Positions 17,278 through 28,420 of a stretch of DNA of 64,000 nucleotides are shown one piece after another; the first letter of the stretch is position 1, and each line of letters starts with the position of its first letter. The notes below the pieces were generated by a model. That model saw only the letters and a list, made by a program, of their open reading frames with translations, was not told the origin of the DNA and did no database searches. The DNA is from Staphylococcus ratti. GTDB taxonomy: Bacteria; Bacillota; Bacilli; Staphylococcales; Staphylococcaceae. The stretch is taken from contig NZ_CP086654.1 of the NCBI RefSeq assembly GCF_020883535.1, positions 372,001-436,000 on the forward strand, read 5' to 3'. The position numbers were made by a program, and so were the translations under genes.

Positions 17278-20200
17278 ATGAAAAAGTCAAACAAACGTCT
17301 TGATTTCTTACCAAATCGACAGAATAAGTATTCTATTCGCAAATTTACAGTAGGCACAGCTTCTATTTTAGTGGGAGCTATCTTATTGTTCGGTGCACAA
17401 AATGATGCACAAGCTGAAGAAGCACCAGCAGATAAAGCATCAACATCGACAGATGAGAAAAAATTAGAAGTCTCACCAGTAGAAAAGAGCACAGCTGAGG
17501 TAGCAGCTGAAGTCGAAGAAGTAACAACAGATGAGGAAGCGTCAGAAGCGCCAACAACAGAGCAAACTGTTACTGAAGTAGAGACACCTGAGTCAACAGT
17601 CACAAAAGAAGAAGTGGTAGAGGCAGAAGTAGCACCTAAGAATACAACAGAAGCTTCAGAATCGCCAGAACCAACATCAAAAGCAACTTCTTCAGAGGAT
17701 ACAACAAACGAAGTGCCTTCTGTTGAAGAAGAAACTTCGAACGAGGTTGTGCAAGAAGCACCAACATCCGAAGCAATTCCAGCAGCACCAACAACAAGTG
17801 ATGCCTCTACATCATCAACTGAAGTAACTCATGCATCTGAACCGGATATTACTTCAGTAAACGATCAAACAACAGCAGTAGACTATGTAACGTCAACAAC
17901 GCCATTATCAGCATCAGAAGCAGAAACTTTAGTAAGCGATTTAAACCTAGACTATAACAACACGACGCCTGAAGCGTTACAAGCAGCGTTATTAGATGGT
18001 TTAGTAGCAGCTCAAAATGCTGCTAAGACAGAAGCGACAACATTAGATCGTCGCCAAACTTCAGCACTATCTGACATTGGCTCAGTAACATACGGTAAAA
18101 CTGCATTTCGTGCAGTTGTTACACCACAAGATGGTTTAGCGGATAATGCGACGTATCAACCTTATGCAAACCAAGCGGCGACAAATTACCGTTTTGGTGA
18201 AGTAGGAGATGCGTCATTAGCGATTTCAAACAAAGATGAATTACCTGCTAATACACAATATGCATTTAAAAATAACAATGCATTTCAACAAGTGGGACAT
18301 CAATTAGCTACAGTTGTAGCTACTTATCCGGATGGTACTGTAGATGAAGTTCAAGCACCTATTTATGTAAGCTATGGTTATGACAAGAATGGTCAAACAT
18401 ATACAGGTGTACCTTATTCAGCAGAAAATAATTTTCCACGTACTGAAGAAGATGTTCATATTACACCAATTTTAGAAGATTTAAGTTCAAGTGAAGCACA
18501 AGCAGATCATTCGATTGATTTTGATTTATCAAGTGTATTCAACTTAAACCGTGTTACTTCTGGAATGGAGACGTATATTGAACTAGATGAACGTATCGCT
18601 AAATATGTGACTTCTATTACAGGTAACATTGCTTCAACAGCTGGAGGAGCTGCGCCGCAACGTCCATTTGAATGGGAACGTGTAGTTAATGCTAAAGGTG
18701 AGTTAACAAACACTTGGAAAATGCGTACATTTAACGCGTTAGCTTATACAGACAACCAAACATCTGTATTCATTGGTGATCAACCAGCTATTTCTCAACT
18801 AAGTAAATCAAAAATCAACTTAGACGTTCCTGTATCACAAATTTTTGCAGATGATCCTTTACTACAAAATGGTGACCTTGCCTTTAGAACGTACACATTA
18901 ACAAATAAAGGTCAACTGATTAACAATACTGACCGTAGTAACTATTTCCAAGTTGCTAGAGATGACAAAGATGGTTTAACTAATGCGACTAATTTACAAG
19001 AACGTAACTGGTTTACTGGTTCTGGTTCTATTACGCAGTTCGAACCAGAAGCAGGTACGAACGGCGGTATCGTATTTGACCAATATATTAATAAGTCATC
19101 AAATGGTACATTGAATGGTTATGGTGGACAACCGAACCGAGATTGGAAATACCATTTTGAGATTGATCCTCGTTTATTACCATACATTAAAGATGTTGAA
19201 ATTCATTATTTAAATCAAAATGGTACGGATTGGTCAGTAAGTACTGAATTACAAGATCGTTTCAACAAGGAATCAAATCTTAATAAGACTGGCGGATGGA
19301 ACAATTTTGAATACCGTTTTAATAACGGTACCAATATTGAATCAGCATATACAACAGGTACTACGTGGAATGACACGCGTACAGGTTCTGCCGATAAAGC
19401 CTCTTATTCTGTACCAGATGTTGAACTTACACCGGGTCAAGGTTACATTAATCTTGATGCTATTGCAATCAATGTCGATGCGCGTCAAGTGAATTTCAAC
19501 CCTGGTTTAATTCAGCCAGCCAAAGTAAGGGTAGTTGCTGTATTACGTGATGATGTCACAATCAATAAAATCTTAGGAGAAAATCGTGATGAAAACTTCG
19601 GATTTACAGGTTACTTTGTAAATAGTAAAAATGAAGTGATTCCAAATTCTTATGGTACAGGATTTTATCAAGCTGTAGACATTGATTTAGATGGTATCGT
19701 AGATGAAATAGATCCTACTATTGAAGAAAAACCGCAACCAGTTCAAACAGCGGATAACTATACACCAGTAGGTCAACCTGTAGAAACACCAGTAGGCGTG
19801 ACACCGGATCCACGAGACGGTATTTCAAATATTGCGGATTTACCAGCTGATGCGGTTTATTCTTGGGAAGTAGTACCGAATGTAGATGCGCCAACGGCAG
19901 ACGGCGATCCAATTAAGGCAGCTGTTATTATTACTTATAACGATGGATCTCAAGATCGTGTTGAAGTACCAGTAACAGTAACTGATACACCTGATGTAAC
20001 AGCGCCAGATGCGCCAGTTATCGACGCACCAATTGAAGGCGACCGTACTGTAAGAGGAACAGCGGAACCAAATTCAACAGTAGCGGTAACATTCCCGAAC
20101 GGTGAAACAGTAGAAGCACCAGTAGACGGAGCAGGCAACTGGAGTGTAGAAGTACCAACAACAGAAGAATTAGCACCAGGAGAAACAATCACAGCGACTG

Positions 20201-23200
20201 CGACAGATGCGGCAGGAAATGTATCAGAACCAGGAACAACAACAGTGATCGAAGATCCTAACAAAGACGTAACAGCACCGGATGCGCCAGTTATCGATGC
20301 ACCAATTGAAGGCGACCGTACAGTAAGAGGAACAGCGGAACCAAATTCAACGGTAGCGGTAACATTCCCGAACGGTGAAACAGTAGAAGCACCAGTAGAT
20401 GGAGCAGGCAACTGGAGTGTAGAAGTACCAACAACAGAAGAATTAGCACCAGGAGAAACAATCACAGCGACTGCGACAGATGCGGCAGGAAATGTATCGG
20501 AGCCAGGAACAACAACAGTGATCGAAGATCCTAACAAAGACGTAACAGCGCCGGATGCGCCAGTTATCGATGCACCAATTGAAGGCGACCGCACAGTAAG
20601 AGGAACAGCGGAACCAAATTCAACAGTAGCGGTAACATTCCCGAACGGTGAAACAGTAGAAGCACCAGTAGATGGAGCAGGCAACTGGAGTGTAGAAGTA
20701 CCAACAACAGAAGAATTAGCACCAGGAGAAACAATCACAGCGACTGCGACAGATGCGGCAGGAAATGTATCAGAACCAGGAACAACAACAGTGATCGAAG
20801 ATCCTAACAAAGACGTAACAGCGCCGGATGCGCCAGTTATCGATGCACCAATTGAAGGCGACCGCACAGTAAGAGGAACAGCGGAACCAAATTCAACAGT
20901 AGCGGTAACATTCCCGAACGGTGAAACAGTAGAAGCACCAGTAGATGGAGCAGGCAACTGGAGTGTAGAAGTACCAACAACAGAAGAATTAGCACCAGGA
21001 GAAACAATCACAGCGACTGCGACAGATGCGGCAGGAAATGTATCAGAACCAGGAACAACAACAGTGATCGAAGATCCTAACAAAGACGTAACAGCCCCAG
21101 ATGCGCCAGTAGTAAACGCAGTACAACCAGGGGACAAGACAATTACAGGAACAGGCGAACCAGGTTCAACAGTAACAGTAATGTTCCCGAATGGAGAAAC
21201 AGCGACAGGAACAGTTGATGAAAACGGTAACTGGAGTGTAGAAGTACCAACAACAGAAGAATTAGCACCAGGAGAAACAATCACAGCGACTGCGACAGAT
21301 GCGGCAGGAAATGTATCAGAACCAGGAACAACAACAGTGATCGAAGATCCTAACAAAGACGTAACAGCACCGGATGCGCCAGTTATCGATGCACCAATTG
21401 AAGGCGACCGCACAGTAAGAGGAACAGCGGAACCAAATTCAACAGTAGCGGTAACATTCCCGAACGGTGAAACAGTAGAAGCACCAGTAGATGGAGCAGG
21501 CAACTGGAGTGTAGAAGTACCAACAACAGAAGAATTAGCACCAGGAGAAACAATCACAGCGACTGCGACAGATGCGGCAGGAAATGTATCGGAGCCAGGA
21601 ACAACAACAGTGATCGAAGATCCTAACAAAGACGTAACAGCCCCAGATGCGCCAGTAGTAAACGCAGTACAACCAGGGGACAAGACAATTACAGGAACAG
21701 GCGAACCAGGTTCAACAGTAACAGTAATGTTCCCGAATGGAGAAACAGCGACAGGAACAGTTGATGAAAACGGTAACTGGAGTGTTGAAGTACCAGAAGG
21801 AACAGAATTAAAACAAGATGATGTAATTACAGCGGTCGTTACTGATAGTAACGGAAATGTATCAGAACCAGGAAATGTAACAGTTAACGATACAATTGCG
21901 CCAGACGCGCCAGTAGTAAACGCAGTACAACCAGGGGACAAGACAATTACAGGAACAGGCGAACCAGGTTCAACAGTAACAGTAACGTTCCCGAATGGAG
22001 AAACAGCGACAGGAACAGTTGACGAAAACGGTAACTGGAGTGTTGAGGTACCAGAAGGAACAGAATTAAAACAAGATGACGTAATTACAGCAGTCGTTAC
22101 TGATGGTAATGGAAATGTATCAGAAGCAGGAAATGTAACAGTTAACGATACAATTGCGCCAGACGCACCAGTAGTAAACGCAGTACAACCAGGGGACAAG
22201 ACAATTACAGGAACAGGCGAACCAGGTTCAACAGTAACAGTAATGTTCCCGAATGGAGAAACAGCGACAGGAACAGTTGACGAAAACGGTAACTGGAGTG
22301 TTGAGGTACCAGAAGGAACAGAATTAAAACAAGATGACGTAATTACAGCAGTCGTTACTGATGGTAATGGAAATGTATCAGAAGCAGGAAATGTAACAGT
22401 TAACGATACAATTGCGCCAGACGCACCAGTAGTAAACGCAGTACAACCAGGGGATAAGACAATTACAGGAACAGGCGAGCCAGGAAGTACTGTAACAGTA
22501 ACGTTCCCGAATGGAGAAACAGCGACAGGCACAGTTGATGAAAACGGTAACTGGAGCGTTGAGGTACCAGAAGGAACAGAATTGAAACAAGATGATGTAA
22601 TTACAGCAGTCGTTACTGATAGTAACGGAAATGCGTCAGAACCAAGCAGCGTGAAAGTAAATGATACAATCGCGCCAGAAGCGCCAGTAGTAAACGCAGT
22701 ACAACCAGGGGATAAGACAATTACAGGAACAGGCGAGCCAGGATCAACAGTAACAGTAACGTTCCCGAATGGAGAAACAGCGACAGGAACAGTTGATGAA
22801 AACGGTAACTGGAGTGTTGAGGTACCAGAAGGAACAGAATTAAAACAAGATGACGTAATTACAGCAGTCGTTACTGATGGTAATGGAAATGTATCAGAAG
22901 CAGGAAATGTAACAGTTAACGATACAATTGCGCCAGACGCACCAGTAGTAAACGCAGTACAACCAGGGGATAAGACAATTACAGGAACAGGCGAGCCAGG
23001 AAGTACTGTAACAGTAACGTTCCCGAATGGAGAAACAGCGACAGGAACAGTTGATGAAAACGGTAACTGGAGCGTTGAGGTACCAGAAGGAACAGAATTG
23101 AAACAAGATGATGTAATTACAGCGGTCGTTACTGATAGTAACGGAAATGTATCAGAACCAGGAAATGTAACAGTTAACGATACAATTGCGCCAGACGCGC

Positions 23201-24765
23201 CAGTAGTAAACGCAGTACAACCAGGGGACAAGACAATTACAGGAACAGGCGAACCAGGTTCAACAGTAACAGTAACGTTCCCGAATGGAGAAACAGCGAC
23301 AGGAACAGTTGACGAAAACGGTAACTGGAGTGTTGAGGTACCAGAAGGAACAGAATTAAAACAAGATGACGTAATTACAGCAGTCGTTACTGATGGTAAT
23401 GGAAATGTATCAGAAGCAGGAAATGTAACAGTTAACGATACAATTGCGCCAGACGCACCAGTAGTAAACGCAGTACAACCAGGGGATAAGACAATTACAG
23501 GAACAGGCGAGCCAGGAAGTACTGTAACAGTAACGTTCCCGAATGGAGAAACAGCGACAGGCACAGTTGATGAAAACGGTAACTGGAGCGTTGAGGTACC
23601 AGAAGGAACAGAATTGAAACAAGATGATGTAATTACAGCAGTCGTTACTGATAGTAACGGAAATGCGTCAGAACCAAGCAGCGTGAAAGTAAATGATACA
23701 ATCGCGCCAGAAGCGCCAGTAGTAAACGCAGTACAACCAGGGGATAAGACAATTACAGGAACAGGCGAGCCAGGATCAACAGTAACAGTAACGTTCCCGA
23801 ATGGAGAAACAGCGACAGGAACAGTTGATGAAAACGGTAACTGGAGTGTTGAAGTACCAGAAGGAACAGAATTAAAACAAGATGACGTAATTACAGCAGT
23901 CGTTACTGATAGTAACGGAAATGCGTCAGAACCAAGCAGCGTGAAAGTAAATGATACAATCGCGCCAGAAGCGCCAGTAGTAAACGCAGTACAACCAGGG
24001 GATAAGACAATTACAGGAACAGGCGAGCCAGGAAGTACTGTAACAGTAACGTTCCCGAATGGAGAAACAGCGACAGGAACAGTTGATGAAAACGGTAACT
24101 GGAGTGTTGAGGTTCCAGAAGGAACAGAATTAAAACAAGATGATGTAATTACAGCAGTCGTTACTGATAGTAACGGAAATGCATCAGAACCAAGCAGCGT
24201 GAAAGTAAATGATACAATCGCGCCAGACGCACCAGTAGTAAACGCGCCACAACCAGGGGATAAAGTGATTACAGGAACAGGCGAACCAGGATCAACAGTA
24301 ACAGTAACGTTCCCGAATGGAGAAACAGCGACAGGAACAGTTGATGAAAACGGTAACTGGAGTGTTGAAGTACCAGAAGGAACAGAATTAAAACAAGGTG
24401 ATGTAATCACAGCAGTGTTGACAGATAGTAATGGCAACATATCAAAACCAGGAAGCAGTGTAGTAGTTGCTAAAGCATCATCTGAAAAACCAGGTATTAC
24501 GTCTACTAAGCCGGAAGACAAAACAATCACAGGAGCAGGAAAGCCAGATTCAACAGTGACTGTTGCACCTTCGAACGGTAAATCAGTAGACGCTTCGGTT
24601 GACAAAGATGGAGATGCTCACAAAGTGGCTTCTTCAAAAGAGGCTAAAGCGTTACCTGAAACAGGTACAACAAGCACAAACCCAACATTATTCGGTGGCT
24701 TGATTGCTGCATTCGGTTCTCTATTCTTATTAGGTAGACGTCGTAAAGAAAAAGAAGATAAATAA
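17278..24765 (+). CDS. giant YSIRK/LPETG cell-wall adhesin with Ig-like repeats
   Basis: 2495 residues. Signal peptide with a [16 protein letters not shown] motif at residues 17-32, cleavage near AQAEE. Then a Glu/Thr/Ser/Pro-rich stretch (about 45-210), a putative ligand-binding region of about 600 residues containing Rib-like strands ([15 protein letters not shown]), and a Rib-like domain (about 825-905). Seventeen Big_6-type Ig-like repeats span residues 907-2399 and one degenerate unit follows. LPETG is at residues 2459-2463 (24652-24666), then a hydrophobic helix and RRRKEKEDK. It should be exported at the septum and anchored by sortase A. Adhesion or biofilm roles are family inference. 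Start ATG 17278 (MKKSNKR) is chosen because signal peptides of this class begin so; TTG 17254 would add eight atypical residues. Confidence 0.9.
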   Translation: MKKSNKRLDFLPNRQNKYSIRKFTVGTASILVGAILLFGAQNDAQAEEAPADKASTSTDEKKLEVSPVEKSTAEVAAEVEEVTTDEEASEAPTTEQTVTEVETPESTVTKEEVVEAEVAPKNTTEASESPEPTSKATSSEDTTNEVPSVEEETSNEVVQEAPTSEAIPAAPTTSDASTSSTEVTHASEPDITSVNDQTTAVDYVTSTTPLSASEAETLVSDLNLDYNNTTPEALQAALLDGLVAAQNAAKTEATTLDRRQTSALSDIGSVTYGKTAFRAVVTPQDGLADNATYQPYANQAATNYRFGEVGDASLAISNKDELPANTQYAFKNNNAFQQVGHQLATVVATYPDGTVDEVQAPIYVSYGYDKNGQTYTGVPYSAENNFPRTEEDVHITPILEDLSSSEAQADHSIDFDLSSVFNLNRVTSGMETYIELDERIAKYVTSITGNIASTAGGAAPQRPFEWERVVNAKGELTNTWKMRTFNALAYTDNQTSVFIGDQPAISQLSKSKINLDVPVSQIFADDPLLQNGDLAFRTYTLTNKGQLINNTDRSNYFQVARDDKDGLTNATNLQERNWFTGSGSITQFEPEAGTNGGIVFDQYINKSSNGTLNGYGGQPNRDWKYHFEIDPRLLPYIKDVEIHYLNQNGTDWSVSTELQDRFNKESNLNKTGGWNNFEYRFNNGTNIESAYTTGTTWNDTRTGSADKASYSVPDVELTPGQGYINLDAIAINVDARQVNFNPGLIQPAKVRVVAVLRDDVTINKILGENRDENFGFTGYFVNSKNEVIPNSYGTGFYQAVDIDLDGIVDEIDPTIEEKPQPVQTADNYTPVGQPVETPVGVTPDPRDGISNIADLPADAVYSWEVVPNVDAPTADGDPIKAAVIITYNDGSQDRVEVPVTVTDTPDVTAPDAPVIDAPIEGDRTVRGTAEPNSTVAVTFPNGETVEAPVDGAGNWSVEVPTTEELAPGETITATATDAAGNVSEPGTTTVIEDPNKDVTAPDAPVIDAPIEGDRTVRGTAEPNSTVAVTFPNGETVEAPVDGAGNWSVEVPTTEELAPGETITATATDAAGNVSEPGTTTVIEDPNKDVTAPDAPVIDAPIEGDRTVRGTAEPNSTVAVTFPNGETVEAPVDGAGNWSVEVPTTEELAPGETITATATDAAGNVSEPGTTTVIEDPNKDVTAPDAPVIDAPIEGDRTVRGTAEPNSTVAVTFPNGETVEAPVDGAGNWSVEVPTTEELAPGETITATATDAAGNVSEPGTTTVIEDPNKDVTAPDAPVVNAVQPGDKTITGTGEPGSTVTVMFPNGETATGTVDENGNWSVEVPTTEELAPGETITATATDAAGNVSEPGTTTVIEDPNKDVTAPDAPVIDAPIEGDRTVRGTAEPNSTVAVTFPNGETVEAPVDGAGNWSVEVPTTEELAPGETITATATDAAGNVSEPGTTTVIEDPNKDVTAPDAPVVNAVQPGDKTITGTGEPGSTVTVMFPNGETATGTVDENGNWSVEVPEGTELKQDDVITAVVTDSNGNVSEPGNVTVNDTIAPDAPVVNAVQPGDKTITGTGEPGSTVTVTFPNGETATGTVDENGNWSVEVPEGTELKQDDVITAVVTDGNGNVSEAGNVTVNDTIAPDAPVVNAVQPGDKTITGTGEPGSTVTVMFPNGETATGTVDENGNWSVEVPEGTELKQDDVITAVVTDGNGNVSEAGNVTVNDTIAPDAPVVNAVQPGDKTITGTGEPGSTVTVTFPNGETATGTVDENGNWSVEVPEGTELKQDDVITAVVTDSNGNASEPSSVKVNDTIAPEAPVVNAVQPGDKTITGTGEPGSTVTVTFPNGETATGTVDENGNWSVEVPEGTELKQDDVITAVVTDGNGNVSEAGNVTVNDTIAPDAPVVNAVQPGDKTITGTGEPGSTVTVTFPNGETATGTVDENGNWSVEVPEGTELKQDDVITAVVTDSNGNVSEPGNVTVNDTIAPDAPVVNAVQPGDKTITGTGEPGSTVTVTFPNGETATGTVDENGNWSVEVPEGTELKQDDVITAVVTDGNGNVSEAGNVTVNDTIAPDAPVVNAVQPGDKTITGTGEPGSTVTVTFPNGETATGTVDENGNWSVEVPEGTELKQDDVITAVVTDSNGNASEPSSVKVNDTIAPEAPVVNAVQPGDKTITGTGEPGSTVTVTFPNGETATGTVDENGNWSVEVPEGTELKQDDVITAVVTDSNGNASEPSSVKVNDTIAPEAPVVNAVQPGDKTITGTGEPGSTVTVTFPNGETATGTVDENGNWSVEVPEGTELKQDDVITAVVTDSNGNASEPSSVKVNDTIAPDAPVVNAPQPGDKVITGTGEPGSTVTVTFPNGETATGTVDENGNWSVEVPEGTELKQGDVITAVLTDSNGNISKPGSSVVVAKASSEKPGITSTKPEDKTITGAGKPDSTVTVAPSNGKSVDASVDKDGDAHKVASSKEAKALPETGTTSTNPTLFGGLIAAFGSLFLLGRRRKEKEDK
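19996..24474 (+). repeat. 17 tandem Ig-like domain repeats in two sequence families
   Basis: Type A units (273 bp, [18 protein letters not shown]...) start at 19996, 20269, 20542, 20815 and 21361. Unit 5 (21088-21360) is a hybrid with a type B first half and a type A second half. Unit 7 (21634-21894, 261 bp) is the junction to type B. Ten type B units of exactly 258 bp ([17 protein letters not shown]...) start at 21895, 22153, 22411, 22669, 22927, 23185, 23443, 23701, 23959 and 24217. DNA identity within a type is very high. One decayed unit follows to about 24620. Confidence 0.93.
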
Positions 24766-24852
24766 TGTTATAGAAACTCAATTATAAAGTATAGTTTGAT
24801 TTATAATGAGATTCGAAGATGAAAGTTGTCACACAATGTATTTTAGTAAGTT

Positions 24853-24885
24853 AAGAGGCCAGGACATTCAATGTCTTGGCTTCTT
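24853..24885 (+). terminator. terminator-like hairpin after giant adhesin gene
   Basis: A 15-bp stem with G-U pairs (24853-24867 with 24871-24885) and a 3-nt loop. Only a short U-rich tail, so efficiency is uncertain. Confidence 0.6.
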
Positions 24886-24958
24886 CAGTAATACACGATT
24901 GTTATAAATTAGAGCATTCGCGATTTTGTAAATCAAAATCAATGGTGAAATTTTGATA

Positions 24959-24987
24959 TTGACACGTGACTTTATTATCTGTATAGT
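24959..24987 (+). promoter_or_regulatory. trpE: SigmaA promoter of trp operon leader
   Basis: TTGACA (24959-24964), a 17-nt spacer and TATAGT (24982-24987). Transcription should start near 24994, giving a leader of about 440 nt with two T-boxes. Confidence 0.8.
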
Positions 24988-24994
24988 ATGAATT

Positions 24995-25206
24995 ATCAAA
25001 TAATTATAGCGGATTGATAAGTAACGTTTGTCGTTGTAGCATATAGAAAGCTAACGGGTGATGTAAGTTAGCACGACACAATCGCGAATTGGGCAATCAG
25101 CAGTTTTATCATTTTAAATAAGATTTAAAAGTGAACATGTTTATGCATGTTAATAAAGGTGGCACCACGTTAACGCGTCCTTTTCGAAGCGTTAATGTGG
25201 TGTTTT
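24995..25206 (+). promoter_or_regulatory. T-box leader 1 (tRNA-Trp)
   Basis: Stem I pairs GATTG/CAATC at its base, TGTCGT/ACGACA in the middle and GCTAAC/GTTAGC at its top, with the conserved GGGTGATGTAAGTT loop. The specifier loop GAATTGGG contains UGG followed by G, read by tRNA-Trp. The T-box AGGTGGCACCACG is at 25157-25169. The terminator pairs CACCACGTTAACGC with GCGTTAATGTGGTG, followed by TTTT (25163-25206). No gene follows before the second T-box. Confidence 0.88.
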
Positions 25207-25231
25207 ATATTTGTGAGGAAAGATGAAGTAA

Positions 25232-25417
25232 TTTGACAACAAGGTAGTGTCAGAAAATGAACGGGTGATGTGAGTTCATACCTTTGTGAAATGAATTGGG
25301 TCTTTCTAAAAGCAACCAATTGCATACTAAGAGTGAACAGTTATGGCTGTTAATGAGGGTGGTACCGCGCGTGAAGCGTCCTGATATGGGATGTTGACGC
25401 GCGGGTTTTTATTTTTT
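25232..25417 (+). promoter_or_regulatory. T-box leader 2 (tRNA-Trp)
   Basis: A second complete T-box directly after the first. It has GGGTGATGTGAGTT in stem I, closed by ATGAAC/GTTCAT and AAGGT/ACCTT, the same specifier GAATTGGG (UGG), the T-box AGGGTGGTACCGCG at 25356-25369, and terminator arms CCGCGCGT/ACGCGCGG with GTTTTTATTTTTT. I see no separate promoter, so both act in series on one transcript. Confidence 0.88.
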
Positions 25418-25435
25418 AAGGAGGGGTCTAATTGT

Positions 25436-26839
25436 ATGAACATTAAATATCGTATTATCAATGCACCTGTAAACCCTGAAACATTTGCTAGACATCGAAA
25501 GCACAAAATTATTTTAGAGAGTACAACAACACATCAAACAAAAGGACGTTATTCTATGGTCGTTTTTGATACGTATGGAAAATGTGAGCTTGTTGAAGAC
25601 GCACTTTACATTCAAACGCCATATGAAACAAAAACGATTCAAACTCAGCCTTTTGAACATTTGAAGCAGTACATTGACAAGTGTAAAGCAACAATTGAAC
25701 ATCCAGAGTTAGCGCAACTTCCTTTTATTTCGGGATTTTTAGGTTATTGTAGTTTTGATCTCGTAAGACATGCTTTTCCAATTTTGAAGCAACAAGCTAT
25801 TGTTGGAGAAACGAGCGACGTCTTATTTCACATGGTAGAGTCTGTATATGTATTCGATCATTATATGGAACAAATTTATATTATCGCAACGGATTTCTTC
25901 TCGAATGCAACAGACTCAGAATTGAATGAACGATTAGATGGGATGATCTCAGAATTTGAAAAAGTACAGTTGTTTGAAAATGAAAAAAGTGTTCATCTAC
26001 CATCTAAAAACATCCAAAGTAATATTTCTGACGAGACGTTAATACAACGAATAACGGCTTTTAAATCATTAATTCAACAAGGAGATATGTTTCAAGTTGT
26101 ACCTTCAAGAATATACCGCTATGAACATCACTTCGGAGCTTCTCGTGGTAGATTGGCGTATCAATTGTATCAACAACTTAAACGCAATAATCCTAGCCCG
26201 TACATGTTTTATTACCATATGGAAGGGCCGATTCTTGTCGGAAGTTCCCCCGAGAGTTTTGTAAAAGTGAAGCAAAACGAGGTCATGACCAATCCGATTG
26301 CTGGTACGATAAAAAGGGGAGCTACCGTTGAAGAAGATAGCGCAAATGAACAGGCACTTATTCAAGATGAAAAAGAATTAAGTGAACATCGTATGCTCGT
26401 AGATTTAGGTAGAAATGATATTTTAAGAATTGCACGCCCTGAATCATTAAAAATTCCTAAATTAATGACAGTAGAACGTTATGAACATGTGATGCACATT
26501 GTAAGTGAGGTTGTCGGTACGTTAGATGACCATACTTCACCTATGGATGTGATTACTTCATTATTGCCAACCGGAACCGTTTCTGGTGCGCCGAAAATAA
26601 GGGCGATACAACGGATTTATGCTTATCATCCATACAAACGGGGCGTTTACAGTGGAGGTATTGGTTATATCAATTGTGATCATTCACTTGATTTAGCGCT
26701 TGTCATACGTACTATGGTTATCGATGATACATTTGTGAATGTGGAAGCTGGTTGTGGCGTAGTTTATGATTCTATTCCTGAAAAGGAGCTTGAAGAAATT
26801 CGGCTAAAAGCTAAAAGTTTGTTGGAGGTGGTGCTATGA
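25436..26839 (+). CDS. trpE: anthranilate synthase component I
   Basis: 467 residues. Converts chorismate to anthranilate with TrpG. The chorismate-binding C-terminal half shows QQGDMFQVVPSR, SPESFVK, PIAGTIKRG, DEKELSEHRMLVDLGRND and LPTGTVSGAPKIRA, the standard signature. ATG 25436 follows AAGGAGGGG by 9 nt; the frame extending to 25391 runs into the leader terminator and is not used. First gene of trpEGDCFBA, controlled by tandem T-boxes. It overlaps trpG by 4 nt (ATGA), implying translational coupling. Confidence 0.96.
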   Translation: MNIKYRIINAPVNPETFARHRKHKIILESTTTHQTKGRYSMVVFDTYGKCELVEDALYIQTPYETKTIQTQPFEHLKQYIDKCKATIEHPELAQLPFISGFLGYCSFDLVRHAFPILKQQAIVGETSDVLFHMVESVYVFDHYMEQIYIIATDFFSNATDSELNERLDGMISEFEKVQLFENEKSVHLPSKNIQSNISDETLIQRITAFKSLIQQGDMFQVVPSRIYRYEHHFGASRGRLAYQLYQQLKRNNPSPYMFYYHMEGPILVGSSPESFVKVKQNEVMTNPIAGTIKRGATVEEDSANEQALIQDEKELSEHRMLVDLGRNDILRIARPESLKIPKLMTVERYEHVMHIVSEVVGTLDDHTSPMDVITSLLPTGTVSGAPKIRAIQRIYAYHPYKRGVYSGGIGYINCDHSLDLALVIRTMVIDDTFVNVEAGCGVVYDSIPEKELEEIRLKAKSLLEVVL

Positions 26840-27417
26840 TTCTTGTCATCGATAATTATGATTCGTTTACGTATAATTTGGTCGATTTATTTCATCCATA
26901 TGATGAAGTAAAAGTGCGTTACCCAGATGATTCAAGTATTTTTGATTTATGTCCTGACGTGCTTGTAATCTCTCCTGGACCAGGGCATCCTGATGATACC
27001 CCATATCTCAATAGAATTATTAAACATTTCAATGCGTTACCTATTTTAGGGGTTTGTTTAGGCGCGCAAGCTTTGTATAGGTATTATGGTGGCGAAGTAA
27101 AGGTAGGGCGACAAGTGATGCATGGTAAAATAGATCGGCTTCAATTTGAACAAGCAACACCTTTATACCAAAATATATCTGAATATTCCGACATCATGCG
27201 TTATCATTCTTTAATTTGTGAAGAGATAACGTGTCCGAGTGCACTCATCATAACAGGGCGCACAGAGGATGCGATTCAATCTTTTGAACATCGAACACAT
27301 TTGCATTATGGCATTCAATATCATCCAGAATCATTCGCAAGTCCAGAAGTTACAAAGATCGTGCATAATTTCATGGAACTTGCTCAGAAGGGAGTTAAAC
27401 CTCATGACTTTGCTTGA
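26836..27417 (+). CDS. trpG: anthranilate synthase component II (glutamine amidotransferase)
   Basis: 193 residues. A class I glutamine amidotransferase supplying ammonia to TrpE. Nucleophile Cys is in GVCLGAQA, and the His-Glu pair in YHPES. The N-terminus ILVIDNYDSFTYNLV and SPGPGHP oxyanion region are standard. It starts within the trpE stop and overlaps trpD by 14 nt. Confidence 0.95.
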   Translation: MILVIDNYDSFTYNLVDLFHPYDEVKVRYPDDSSIFDLCPDVLVISPGPGHPDDTPYLNRIIKHFNALPILGVCLGAQALYRYYGGEVKVGRQVMHGKIDRLQFEQATPLYQNISEYSDIMRYHSLICEEITCPSALIITGRTEDAIQSFEHRTHLHYGIQYHPESFASPEVTKIVHNFMELAQKGVKPHDFA

Positions 27418-28420
27418 ATCACTACGTAACAAAAATGCACTTACGCCACAAGAAATAACAACTTTTGTACAAACATTACTTTCAGAAGATGTGAATTTAA
27501 CTGAAAAAGTGACGTTACTTGAAGCTTATACGGACAAAGGCGAGACGTCGGAGGAATTATTTGCGCTTGCTTCAGAATTAATTCAGACGACCTATTTACC
27601 ACAACCTAAATACCCCGGTAGCATGTGTGTATGTGGGACAGGGGGCGATGGTTCAAATAGTTTTAATATCTCAACAACAGTATCGTTTGTTGTGGCAGCT
27701 GCGGGTGTCCCAGTCATCAAACATGGCAATAAAAGTGTGACTTCGAAATCTGGAAGCGTCGATATTTTGAAGGCGTTGCATGTGCCTACAACATCGATGT
27801 CAGAAGTTTCAAGTCAAGTCGCTATGACGAACCTCGCATTTATAAGTGCTACACAAGCCTATCCAATTATGAAAAATTTGCAGCCAGTTCGGCGCTCTAT
27901 CGCCAAGCCTACCATTTTTAACATAGTAGGTCCTATCATTAACCCTTTTCAATTAGATTATCAAGTGATGGGAATATTTGATTCGAAACGTATGGCAATC
28001 GTAGCGGAAACATTGAAGCAATTAGGTCGAAAAAAGGCGCTCGTTGTCCATGGAGCTGGAGGCATGGATGAGGCGACATTGTCGGGAGAAAATCAACTTT
28101 ATGAAATTGATAATGGCATCATTAAACACTATACACTTAAGGCAACAGATTTAGGATTACGTTATGCCCCTAATTCAGCGCTTCGAGGTGGCACACCTGA
28201 AGAAAATAAAGCCATTACGCTCGGCATTTTAGATGGCACAGATACTTCAGTACGTAGAGACGTTGTTATTTTAAATACAGCACTGGCACTTTATGCGGCA
28301 GAAAAAGCGATTGATTTTCAAGACGGTGTCATTCAAGCTGCACATTTAATTCAAAGTGGGCAAGCTTATCGTCTCTATAAAAAGATGGTAAAGGAGGAGC
28401 ATGATGTCTATATTGGATGA
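27404..28420 (+). CDS. trpD: anthranilate phosphoribosyltransferase
   Basis: 338 residues. Transfers the phosphoribosyl group of PRPP to anthranilate. It shows CGTGGDGSNSFNISTTVSFV (PRPP-binding), KHGNKSVTSKSGSVDIL, and NIVGPIINP. ATG 27404 is preceded by GGGAG at 9 nt; the longer frame upstream lies inside trpG. It overlaps trpG and trpC, so tight coupling is likely. Confidence 0.95.
   Translation: MTLLESLRNKNALTPQEITTFVQTLLSEDVNLTEKVTLLEAYTDKGETSEELFALASELIQTTYLPQPKYPGSMCVCGTGGDGSNSFNISTTVSFVVAAAGVPVIKHGNKSVTSKSGSVDILKALHVPTTSMSEVSSQVAMTNLAFISATQAYPIMKNLQPVRRSIAKPTIFNIVGPIINPFQLDYQVMGIFDSKRMAIVAETLKQLGRKKALVVHGAGGMDEATLSGENQLYEIDNGIIKHYTLKATDLGLRYAPNSALRGGTPEENKAITLGILDGTDTSVRRDVVILNTALALYAAEKAIDFQDGVIQAAHLIQSGQAYRLYKKMVKEEHDVYIG

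Noticed and set aside
19950..24605. 1551-codon open frame on the minus strand across the adhesin repeats
   Set aside because: It is a shadow: the absence of stops in one repeat unit is copied through all units. It has no ribosome binding site, and the translated protein is only a low-complexity mirror of the repeats.
25223..25231. ATG AAG TAA mini-frame between the T-boxes
   Set aside because: The GAGGAA upstream is only 2 nt away, too close for initiation; probably chance.
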